NCBI RefSeq assembly: GCF_003261055.1 | Contig: NZ_CP030073.1 | Location: 6,014,001-6,078,000, forward strand | Reading direction: 5' to 3' | DNA: 64,000 nt | Source: Streptomyces cadmiisoli | GTDB lineage: Bacteria; Actinomycetota; Actinomycetes; Streptomycetales; Streptomycetaceae | In this document: positions 1 to 8,100 of the stretch, in pieces | Layout of the letters: each line of letters begins with the position of its first letter | Position numbering within the stretch: the first letter of the stretch is position 1 | The notes under the pieces: model-generated | What the model was told of the DNA's origin: nothing | Databases searched by the model: none | Seen by the model: the letters and a program-made list of their open reading frames with translations, nothing else | Translations under genes and position numbers: made by a program

Positions 1-417
1 ACCGCCGTACGGCAGCTGGCGCGCATGCACGCCGAGGGGTTCACCGCGATGGTGCAGCCCTATGTCGAGGGCATCGACGTCACCGGCGAACGGGCGTTGC
101 AGTTCTTCGGCGGGCGGCTGCTGCACGCCAGCCGCAAGGGCGCCGTGCTGGCGCCGGGCACCGCGTACGACGCGCGGAAGGTCGCCCATCCCGGGCTCGA
201 GGTGTGGCGGCCGACGGACGCCGAACTGGCCGTGGCCGAGCGCGCGCTGAGCACGGTGCCGGGGGCGCCGGAGCTGCTGTACGCGCGGGTGGACCTGGTG
301 GACGGACCCGACGGGGAGCCGCGGGTGATGGAACTGGAGCTGGTCGAGCCGAACCTGTTCCTGTCGCTGCACCCCGGATCGGTCGGGCCGGTGGTGGAAG
401 CGATCCTGTCCCACTAG
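1..417 (+). CDS. ATP-grasp domain protein, C-terminal part (5' truncated)
   Basis: Reading frame 1 is open from the first base and stops with TAG at 415-417, so 138 residues of the C-terminus are visible and the start lies outside the window. The segment MELELVEPN (residues 110-118 of the visible part) is the acidic metal-binding end of an ATP-grasp fold, and GRLLHASRKG looks like the preceding strand. ATP-grasp enzymes make an acyl-phosphate from a carboxylate and ATP and ligate it to an amine or thiol. The RimK/glutathione-synthetase/DcsG-like branch fits best by eye. Substrate unknown. It converges on the 463-11294 operon and is probably not part of it. Confidence 0.75.
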   Translation, partial: TAVRQLARMHAEGFTAMVQPYVEGIDVTGERALQFFGGRLLHASRKGAVLAPGTAYDARKVAHPGLEVWRPTDAELAVAERALSTVPGAPELLYARVDLVDGPDGEPRVMELELVEPNLFLSLHPGSVGPVVEAILSH

Positions 418-462
418 GCGTCCCGGCGGGCCGGTCCGTCCCCCCGCGCGGCCGGTCCGTTT

Positions 463-1107
463 CTACCGGGGGCGGTCCGGTGGGGCCTCGTCGGCGACCG
501 CCGTGCGCTGCAGCAGTCCCCAGGTGAACTCGGCGGCCACCCGGTGGCGCACGCCCCGGGTGTCCGGCGCCGTGAACGCCAGGCCCCACCGGGTCGGCGC
601 CGAGCCCTCCAGCGGGCGGGCCGGCGCGAAGGCGCGGGCGGCCTCGTCCACCGTGCAGGACCAGGGGGTGAGGTCCTCCAGGGTGTGCAGCTCGGGGCCC
701 GGCACGCCCGGCGCGCGCACCAGCCACTCGTTCCAGACGGCGCCGTTCGGGGCGAGGAGGACCTCGAAGCGCAGGTCGGGCCAGAGCGGCAGCCGCCACT
801 GCCGGGCCTCGCAGTCCAGGTCGCCGACGCGGCGGGCGGCCGTCGACTCCGGTGGCCCGAGGACCGAGCGCAGCCGGTCCGCGGCGCCGCGCGACCGCGG
901 GGAGCGGACCATGGCCTGCCACCGCTTGTTCGCCTCCCGCATCCGCGCGAGCGGGACCCCCAGTTCGCGGCGGGCGTCCTCCACCAGGCCGGGGTTGTGG
1001 TCGGCCATGCGGCGCAGCAGGACCAGCTGGAAGTCGAGCGGGGTGAACCTGCCGCCGGACGGCTCCTCGCCGGCGGGTGGCATTCCTGAGGACGGCATGC
1101 GCTCCAT
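463..1107 (-). CDS. Conserved hypothetical protein, last gene of the glycan operon
   Basis: 214 residues from ATG 1107. The frame stays open further upstream, but that extension would run deep into the FkbM gene, so I chose the internal ATG, 20 bp after the FkbM stop. No signal peptide or membrane segment is visible. The first third is basic and helical (about residues 25-75, DFQLVLLRRMADHNPG then REANKRWQAM). The rest is strand-rich with many Trp and ends in an Arg/Pro tail. I do not recognise the family. Its position as the last co-oriented gene after FkbM suggests co-transcription with the envelope-glycan genes; it has no assignable reaction. Confidence 0.7.
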   Translation of the reverse strand: MERMPSSGMPPAGEEPSGGRFTPLDFQLVLLRRMADHNPGLVEDARRELGVPLARMREANKRWQAMVRSPRSRGAADRLRSVLGPPESTAARRVGDLDCEARQWRLPLWPDLRFEVLLAPNGAVWNEWLVRAPGVPGPELHTLEDLTPWSCTVDEAARAFAPARPLEGSAPTRWGLAFTAPDTRGVRHRVAAEFTWGLLQRTAVADEAPPDRPR

Positions 1108-1127
1108 CGTCGCCCACCGGGCGCGGC

Positions 1128-1937
1128 TCAGCCCCTCGACACCGGCACACCGTCGCGGTCGCGCGCGCCGCCGGGGCGCCGGCCGTCCGGCAGGAAGAGG
1201 ACGGAGTTGACGTAGCGGGGACGGTCGCGCAGCGGGAGCACCCGGCGCAGCAGGCCGTGCGAGGCGACGTGCGAGGTGGCCGCCTGGTGGGCCTCCAGCG
1301 GGAAGTCGCCGAGCGGGACCCAGGCCGAGCCGGGCAGCACCCAGCCCGTGTAGCCGAGGAGCGACAGATACGTCACGGCCGGGGCGATCGGCTGGATCCG
1401 GGTCTCCAGTTCCACCAGCAGGGCCGGCCGGTCGCGGGCCAGCAGTCCGGTCGCGCCGCGCAGCACGGCCAGTTCGCTGCCGTCGACGTCGACCTTGACG
1501 AAGCCGACGTCCGTGAGGCCGAGGTCGTCCAGGGCCACGCAGGGGACCTCCACCGAGCGGGCGTGGATGTCCCGCCGCAGCAGGGAGGAGACGCCCCGCT
1601 CGCCGGTGTCCCCCGGGGGCAGCCACAGGCGGGCCGTGCCGGGGCGGTCCGAGGCGGCGGCCCGGACCACCCGGACGTTCGCCGGGGCCGTGGCGGAGAG
1701 CAGCCGCGCCAGGTGCGGGACCGGTTCGACGGTCACCACCCGCCGGGAGCGGGCGCTCAGCCTGCGGGTCCACGGGCCGTACCAGCCGCCGACGTCGACG
1801 GCGGTGCCGCAGCCGGGCGGGCAGAAGTCGGCGAGCCGGGCCAGCTCCGGTTCGAAGCGGGGGTACACCGCGCGGGCGGCCGCGGCCACCAGCCGGGCGG
1901 GCAGGAAGCGGGCGACCCGGGCGGCGAGCGTGGTCAC
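1128..1937 (-). CDS. FkbM-family SAM-dependent methyltransferase
   Basis: 269 residues from GTG 1937; the start overlaps the upstream stop as GTGA, which supports it. SAM motif I is VDVGGWYGPW at 47-57. The FkbM signature FVKVDVDGSELAVLRGA lies at about 146-162, where Asp and Glu of VDGSE are the usual conserved acids. FkbM enzymes usually O-methylate hydroxyls of polyketides or sugars; in polysaccharide operons they methylate glycan hydroxyls or carboxylates. The operon context makes a sugar the likelier acceptor here, which is inference. No transmembrane segment is seen, so the protein is probably cytoplasmic. Confidence 0.85.
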   Translation of the reverse strand: MTTLAARVARFLPARLVAAAARAVYPRFEPELARLADFCPPGCGTAVDVGGWYGPWTRRLSARSRRVVTVEPVPHLARLLSATAPANVRVVRAAASDRPGTARLWLPPGDTGERGVSSLLRRDIHARSVEVPCVALDDLGLTDVGFVKVDVDGSELAVLRGATGLLARDRPALLVELETRIQPIAPAVTYLSLLGYTGWVLPGSAWVPLGDFPLEAHQAATSHVASHGLLRRVLPLRDRPRYVNSVLFLPDGRRPGGARDRDGVPVSRG

Positions 1938-2161
1938 GGCACCATCCGTTTGAGCAGTTCCTCGTGCTCGTCCTCGGAGACCTGCTCCCCGGACGACGGC
2001 AGCAGTTGCGGGATGCCGTCCACGATCGGGTAGCGGCGGCGCAGCCGCGGGTTGTACAGGATCTCCGCCGACGCCACGGACTCGTCCGGCGGCAGCAGAT
2101 GCAGCGGGCCCTTGTCGAGCGGGCACGCCAGGATCCTCAGCAGCGGGTCGTCGGGGGTCAT
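1934..2161 (-). CDS. Trm112-like small protein (UPF0434)
   Basis: 75 residues. ATG 2161 overlaps the stop of the EamA gene (ATGA), and its stop overlaps the next start (GTGA). LRILACPLDKGPLHLL (8-23) and RRYPIVDGIPQLLP (42-55) are the Trm112/UPF0434 signature strands. Only one Cys (13) remains, so the usual zinc knuckle is incomplete and metal binding is doubtful. In eukaryotes and archaea Trm112 stabilises and activates several SAM methyltransferases. Here three methyltransferases share the operon, so a partner or activator role is a reasonable inference. Confidence 0.8.
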   Translation of the reverse strand: MTPDDPLLRILACPLDKGPLHLLPPDESVASAEILYNPRLRRRYPIVDGIPQLLPSSGEQVSEDEHEELLKRMVP

Positions 2162-3078
2162 GGGGGTGTCAACTCCTTCGCGGGTGCGGGTTGTCGGGGT
2201 GCCGAGTCGTGCTTCGGCATGGTCAGCAGCACGCCGACCGCCAGCGCGGTGCCGGCCAGCCGCAGCGCCATCCGCAGCGGGTGGTCGGGCAGGGCCTCGC
2301 CGAACGACAGCGTGCCGAGCACCGCCGTGTACAGGCAGGTGACCGTCGTGCACACCGGCACGATCAGCGAGGCCCGGCAGCGTTGCAGCGCCGCCTGCGA
2401 CATCACCAGACCGAACGCGCCGGTGAACAGCAGGAGGTACGGGTACGGCGAGCGCAGGACGTCCAGGAGGGCGCCGCCCGCGCTGGCGGCCGACGTCCAG
2501 TAGCCGGAGACGCCCTTGATCGCCAGCGAACTGACGCCGTAGAGCAGGCCCACCGCCACCCCGTACTCGACACCGGTGGTCGGCAGCCGGTGGCGGCGCA
2601 GGGCGCGGCGCTCCGCGGCGCGGTACAGCCACACGCCGGACGCCAGCGACGGCACGCACAGCAGCAGCACCAGCGGGTAGGGGGCGGCCCGGCCGACGGT
2701 CTCGGTGCCCTCGTCCAGGGACAGCACGACCATCAGCAGGGCGGCGAGGATCGCGGCCAGCGCGTACCGCTCGCGCCCGCTGGTCTCCTCGCCCAGCAGC
2801 CGGGCGGAGAGCAGCACCAGCAGCACCAGGCCGGAGACGAAGATGCCCTGCGCGGCGGCGATCGGCAGGGTGCGGTAGACGACGAGCTGGGCGGCGAACC
2901 CGGCCGCGAGGGCGAGTGAGCCGCCGATCCACAGCGGGCTGCCGAGCACCAGGCGCAGCAGCCGGCCCGGACGGCGGACCGTGACCTCCGGCAGGGCGGC
3001 CAGCGCCCGCTTCTCCAGGACGAACCCGCTGCTGTACAGCACGTTCGCGAGCAGGGCCGCGGCCACTCCCCACCACAC
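2158..3078 (-). CDS. EamA/DMT-type multi-spanning transporter
   Basis: 306 residues from GTG 3078, 3 bp after the preceding methyltransferase stop. About nine or ten hydrophobic helices cover the whole chain (for example 3-18, 49-70, 78-93, 106-121, 135-150, 172-190, 220-285). The N-terminus ALLANVLYSSGFVLEKRAL is typical of EamA/DMT proteins, some of which move lipid-linked sugars (EmrE/ArnE-like) while others export metabolites. Inside this operon the simplest inference is membrane translocation of a glycan precursor. The ATGA overlap with the Trm112 gene indicates translational coupling. Confidence 0.8.
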   Translation of the reverse strand: MWWGVAAALLANVLYSSGFVLEKRALAALPEVTVRRPGRLLRLVLGSPLWIGGSLALAAGFAAQLVVYRTLPIAAAQGIFVSGLVLLVLLSARLLGEETSGRERYALAAILAALLMVVLSLDEGTETVGRAAPYPLVLLLCVPSLASGVWLYRAAERRALRRHRLPTTGVEYGVAVGLLYGVSSLAIKGVSGYWTSAASAGGALLDVLRSPYPYLLLFTGAFGLVMSQAALQRCRASLIVPVCTTVTCLYTAVLGTLSFGEALPDHPLRMALRLAGTALAVGVLLTMPKHDSAPRQPAPAKELTPP

Positions 3079-3081
3079 GGC

Positions 3082-3807
3082 CTACGACCTTCGCGCGTGC
3101 AGCAGCAGGATGGACGCGAGCGGTGGTCTGGCACACGCCAGCCGGTCCAGCGGCCGCAGCGCACGCGGCACCCCGTGGAACGGCGCCCCCGCCAGCCGCA
3201 CCACCTCGAAGCCGGCCGCGGCGACGAACGCCCGCAGCGCGCGGGCGGTGTACAGCCGCAGGTGCCCGACGACCTCCCGGCCGGGGCGTCCGTGGATCGC
3301 GCGCAGGCTCACCTCGGAGAAGACCGGCTGCACCCCGGCCAGCAGCAGGGCGCGGTTGTACCAGGCGGCCAGGTTCGGGGTGGACAGCATCAGATGGCCT
3401 CCCGGGCGCAGCACGCGGCGGATCTCGTCCAGGGCGGCGTCCGGGTCGACGAGGTGCTCGACGACCTCGCTGAACAGGACGGCGTCGGCCGACTCCGAAC
3501 GCAACGGCAGGCCGCCGCCGGTGAGTTCGCCGCGGACCGCGTACGGCAGCCGGGTGCGGGCACGGGTCAGGGCGTCCTGCGACCAGTCGACGCCGATGAT
3601 GCGGTGCCCGGACAGCAGCGGGGCGGCGGTGGCGGCCGCCGTGCCGTCGCCGCAGCCGATGTCGACGACGGTGCGGGCGGTGCCGGTGCCGAGGGCCGCG
3701 GCCAGCATGCGGGCCTGCCGCAGGCTGCGGGGGGTGCCGGAGGCGACGGGGACGGCCGGGTCCTCGTAGAAGTCCCGCAGGTCGCCGGGGGACGTGGTGG
3801 TGGTCAT
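3082..3807 (-). CDS. Class I SAM-dependent methyltransferase
   Basis: 241 residues from ATG 3807, which overlaps the upstream stop (ATGA). Motif I is VVDIGCGDGT (47-56). An acidic strand end (GVDW) follows, and FSEVVEHLVDPDAAL then RRVLRPGGHLMLSTPN (about 110-145) is the Methyltransf_11 motif II/III block. No membrane segment. It is distinct from the FkbM enzyme and from the methyltransferase at 9370, so the operon carries three non-orthologous methyltransferases, which suggests a multiply methylated product. Acceptor unknown. Confidence 0.87.
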   Translation of the reverse strand: MTTTTSPGDLRDFYEDPAVPVASGTPRSLRQARMLAAALGTGTARTVVDIGCGDGTAAATAAPLLSGHRIIGVDWSQDALTRARTRLPYAVRGELTGGGLPLRSESADAVLFSEVVEHLVDPDAALDEIRRVLRPGGHLMLSTPNLAAWYNRALLLAGVQPVFSEVSLRAIHGRPGREVVGHLRLYTARALRAFVAAAGFEVVRLAGAPFHGVPRALRPLDRLACARPPLASILLLHARRS

Positions 3808-5102
3808 CGGGTGACCTCCGTGGTGTGCAGATGGTGCTCGAACAGGTCCCGCAGGTGGGCGCCGTCGCCGTGGCCGAGCAGGGTGCGCGACCAGCGCAGC
3901 GCCAGGTGCAGCCGGCCCGCCGTGGAGGCGGTGGTGAGCGTGAGGCCGCGCGGCATACGGGCCGGGGCGGAGAACCACACCGCCGTGGCGCGGCCGGCCT
4001 CCGCGCCGAAGTCCAGGGGGTACGGGATACGGCCGATGTTGCTCAGCAGCGTGGTCGACGTCCACGGCGCCGCCGCCCGGCGCAGCCCGCGGGTGACCGC
4101 GGCCCGCCACGGGACCGGCACCACCGGCGCCGTGAGCAGGGCCGCGCCGTGGCCGAGCTGGGGGCGGGTGAGGGACTTCAGGGCGCGGGTGCGCAGCGCG
4201 GTGCGGCCCAGCAGCGCCGGCATGTCGTCCGTGGTCAACTCGTGCGGGGAGAACGGGACCTCGACCAGCCGGGTGCCGTTGCCGATGGGCATGGTCGCGT
4301 CGCGCGGACGGTCGTCCACCGGCATGGTGACGCGCAGCGGGCGCGGCCGGACGCCGTGCTCCCGGTTCCAGTGGGCGATCGTCAGGGCGGTGGCGACCAT
4401 CAGCTGGTCGTTGACCGTGTACGGGGCGCCCTCGGGCCGCCGCGGGAGGGACAGCTCCGTGACGATCAGTCCGTTGCCGGGGGAGGGCTCGGGCCTGCCC
4501 GGGGCGACCCGCGCGGGCGGCCGCCAGTTGGACGGTGTGTCCGCGGGGTCGGGCGCGGACGCGGACGGAGCGCGTACGGGGGGTGCGGCCGGGGAGTTGT
4601 CCCGGCCGCCGTACAGCTCCGCCGCGGTGGCGAGGACCCGCAGGCACGCCGGGCCGTCCAGGGCGGTGTGGTTGATGGTGAGGAACAGGACGCTGCCGGT
4701 GCGCGCCGGCACCGCCTCCAGCCGGATCGGCGGGGACGCGGACAGCGGCGGTGCCTGGGTCAGCGACCTGGTCCGGGCGTCGCGCAGCGCGTTGCGGCCC
4801 GGCGGCGGGAAGCTCACGGCCTCCACGTCCGGCTCCGCGGTCAGTTCCCACTCGTAGCGCCGCCGGTACCACCGCCCCGGAGCCTCCCGCATCAGGATCC
4901 GGGGGTGGCGCAGGAGCGCCCGGTGGAAGGCCCGGCGCAGCCGGTCGGGGTCGAGGCTGCCGGGGAGGTGGACCTCGATGTGGACCGTCTCCGGTTCCTC
5001 GTCCTGGAGGCAGTGCCGGGCCACCTCGTCCACGACCGGGAACGGGATGCGCACCGGCGGCCCGTCCGGCGCCGGACGGGCCGGCTGGTCGATCGCGGTC
5101 AC
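3804..5102 (-). CDS. Condensation / WS-DGAT-like acyltransferase
   Basis: 432 residues from GTG 5102 (GTGA overlap with the preceding gene). The layout is that of the CoA-dependent acyltransferase superfamily, with an N-terminal substrate-domain start at about 24-60 and the active-site motif NHTALDG at 144-150. This is NHxxxDG, a tolerated variant of HHxxxDG with the general-base His145 and Asp149 kept. A C-terminal half follows with a DDRPRD-type segment. Such enzymes move acyl groups from CoA or a carrier protein to hydroxyls or amines. No carrier protein or adenylation domain is adjacent, so a stand-alone acyltransferase acting on a glycan or lipid is more likely than an NRPS step. Confidence 0.72.
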   Translation of the reverse strand: MTAIDQPARPAPDGPPVRIPFPVVDEVARHCLQDEEPETVHIEVHLPGSLDPDRLRRAFHRALLRHPRILMREAPGRWYRRRYEWELTAEPDVEAVSFPPPGRNALRDARTRSLTQAPPLSASPPIRLEAVPARTGSVLFLTINHTALDGPACLRVLATAAELYGGRDNSPAAPPVRAPSASAPDPADTPSNWRPPARVAPGRPEPSPGNGLIVTELSLPRRPEGAPYTVNDQLMVATALTIAHWNREHGVRPRPLRVTMPVDDRPRDATMPIGNGTRLVEVPFSPHELTTDDMPALLGRTALRTRALKSLTRPQLGHGAALLTAPVVPVPWRAAVTRGLRRAAAPWTSTTLLSNIGRIPYPLDFGAEAGRATAVWFSAPARMPRGLTLTTASTAGRLHLALRWSRTLLGHGDGAHLRDLFEHHLHTTEVTR

Positions 5103-8100
5103 GGCCGGTCCGCCTCCCCCTTGTCGAGCGACGGTCCGCCGGGGCCGCGCGCGGAGACGGTCGGGCCCGCGGCGGGCCGCGGCGGCGGCCCGCTCTCACC
5201 GCGCCGCCGGCGCGGCAGCGGTCGCGTGGGTGCCTCCGGGTCCGGCTCCGCCGCAGGGTCCGGGGCCCGGCGCCCGCGGGTGCTCACCAGCGCGGCGAAC
5301 AGCCCGATCAGCGCCAGCAGCTGGGCCACCGGCCCGAACGCCCCCGCGCCGTCCGCCACCGGCCGGCCGGCGCCCGCCGCCGCGGCGACACCCGCGCCGG
5401 CGAGCGCCACGAACGCGATCGGGACGAGCAGGGCGTGCCGCCGGTGGGCCAGCACCGCGAGCGCCGGCACCAGCAGCGCGAACCAGCCCGCGATCACGAC
5501 TCCGACGACCGTCAGCGCCACCGTGCCGAGCCACGGACCGGGCGGGGCGGGCACCGGCTGCGGCGCGTCGGGGTTGGGGGCGCGCCGCCGCCACAGGACC
5601 AGGGCCACCAGTCCCGCCACGCCGACGCCGCTGCCGATCAGACCCGCGTCGTACGTGGTCGACGGCTCGTAGGCCAGCCGGACCGTGCCGCTCACCCCGG
5701 CCGGGATCCGCCAGCCCTGCTGCCAGCCGTCCAGCCGGACCGAGGTCAGCTCCCGGCCGTTCAGCGTGGCCCGCCAGCCGTCGTTGAAGTTCTGGTAGGT
5801 CGTCAGGTACGACGCGGCGCCCGGACCGACCGCGACCTCGCGGCGGTCACCGAGCCAGTCCCGGATCTCCAGGTCACGGTCGGCGGCGAGCGGCTCGGTC
5901 ACCGTGCCCCGGGTGAGGGTGACGCCGGTGACGACCAGGGGGCCCGCGTCGCCCGCCTCGACGCGGTGCGCGCCCCGGGCCAGCTCCAGACCGTCCGCCT
6001 CCGGACCGTCCGCCGGGCACAGCGACACCTTCACCGGCCGGCGTTCCACCAGGTCCCGCACCGTCCCGCGCACACCGGTCCGGTACAGCTCCCCGTCCAC
6101 CGCCAGCACCGGCCCCTGCCCGCACGGCAGCGAGAAGGTCCGGTCGGGGTCCGGCTGCGGGGTGCGGTAGGCGTCGAGGGCCGGCAGATAGGCCTCGGTG
6201 AGGCCGACCGGGAGGTTCAGGTCCTCGTCGACGACCGGGTTGTGCAGGGTGAGCGGGGCGGTCTCGGTGACCGTGATGTCGAGGCGGTCGGTGGTGATCG
6301 GCGGGAAGCGGACCCAGCCGTTGTCGTCGACGCCCGCGAGCGTCGCGCCGTCGGGGGAGCTGATCCGCACCTCGGTGGGCCGGGCGGACAGGCCGCCGGC
6401 CGCGGCCAGCACCAGTTCGCCCACCGGCTGCTTGCCCTCCCAGCGCAGATGGACCGTCGGGCGGGCGCCGGCGACCCACGCGGTGGTCAGATCGCCGTCG
6501 GTGAGGTTGCGCGCGGACAGGCCCGCGCCGAGCCGGGCCGTGGAGTCGGCGGTCGCGGTGATGCGGTCCCGCTGGTCGGGCGCGATCTCGTAGAGCAGCC
6601 GGTCGAGTTCCTCGCCGGGGACCGCGACCGCGCTCGCCGCCACCTCGTAACGGCCCGCCGTGTCCGTGGTGAAGCGGCGGTGCAGGCCCGCCTCGGTGCC
6701 GGTCGGGGAGAGCCCGGTGGGGTCGGCGGCGCGGTGCAGCGAGATGAGTTCGTTCGCCGCGGGTTCGGCGTCCGCCGGCAGCCGCAGCAGCCGTGTCACC
6801 TGCACGTCCGGCAGGGTGATCTCGCTGAAGCCGGCACCGAGCAGACCGGAGCGGCGCTCCACCGAGTCGACGATGGTCAGCCGCATCCAGCCGGTCTCGC
6901 CGGCGGGTGCCTTGACGCGCTGCGTCATGCCGTTCGGTTGGAGGAAGCTGGTGACGGAGCCCCGTTCGGTCTCCACCCGCACCCGGGTCGGCGCCGACCG
7001 GACGCTCTCCTGCGGCAGCGGCGTGACCCGGAACGACGACGGCATGTCGTAGTCGCCGGTGAAGGCGATGCGCAGCCACTGCCCGTCGGGCGAGTCGGCC
7101 GAGCCCTCCGTCCACGCGGTGTCCGGATTGCCGTCGAAGGCGCCCACCGGGTCGAACTGCGGCAGATGGAAGAACCAGCTGCCGTAGGAGGACGCGGTCA
7201 CCGAGCGGGCGCCGCGCAGTTCGGCCACGGTCTGGTGGCGGGTGCCGGTCACCGGCAGGATCTGGTGCGGCGGCTCGCCCGCGTCCTGGTGGGCGTCCGG
7301 GGCGTTGCGCTCGTCACGGGTGTACGTGTACGAGGTGTTGGCGTTGACCAGCCCGAACCGGGTGTCGGCGCGGCGCAGTCCGTCGCCGGTGACCTGGAGC
7401 TGCGGGGAGCCGAGCCCGGGGTGGTTGTCGCCGGCCAGGACGGTCGCCCGGCCGCGCAGCGCGGCGGCGACCGGCAGCAGCGACTCCGGGCCGCCGGAGA
7501 CCACGGCCGTTTCGGCCACCGGGTACAGCGAGGCCTGGCCGGGCCGCGGCACGTCCTCGGTGAGCGGCCGGTAGATCTCCACCGCCCGCTGGCGCGGATA
7601 CAGGCCCTCCACCTGGAGCGGGGCGTCGTCGGCGATCCGCCCGCCGGTCATGACCGGGCCGAGGCCGGTCACCCGCTCGTAGCCGGACTGCTCCAGGGTG
7701 CGCTTGACGGTCGTGGTCGGGACGGCCCCGATCTGGTCGGGGTCGAGGTCGTTGCGGACGACGACGTAGTGGATCCCGGCGCGGCTCAGGAAGTCCGCGA
7801 GGCCCGGGACCTCGGCGCCGGTCAGCAGCGCCTGTTCGACCGCGTCCATGGCGCGCCGGTTGCCGGGCGTGCCGAAGGGGACGTAGTCGCGCTGGGCCCA
7901 GCGGGAGTCGGCCAGCACGTCCAGCGGCTGGTCGATGGTGGAGCCCCAGGTGTGGATGCCGTGCGCGGTCGCCGGGACGACCAGGGCACGTGAGTCGGGG
8001 GAGTACTTCTCCAGCCAGTCCGCCGTGGCCTGCCAGTACTTGGGCAGCTCCCGGAACGAACCCGGGTTGAGGACGGACCCGTTGAGGTACGGCCACAGCA

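Noticed and set aside
3804..5102. Condensation-like gene as a fragment of a nonribosomal peptide synthetase cluster
   Set aside because: No adenylation, carrier or thioesterase domain is in the window and the operon partners are glycan enzymes.
4751..7993. 1080-codon open frame on the + strand opposite the AftD-like gene
   Set aside because: It is antisense to a complete, overlapping-operon gene with clear domains. Its composition (Gly/Arg/Ala/Asp-rich, no motif) is the usual shadow of high-G+C coding DNA.
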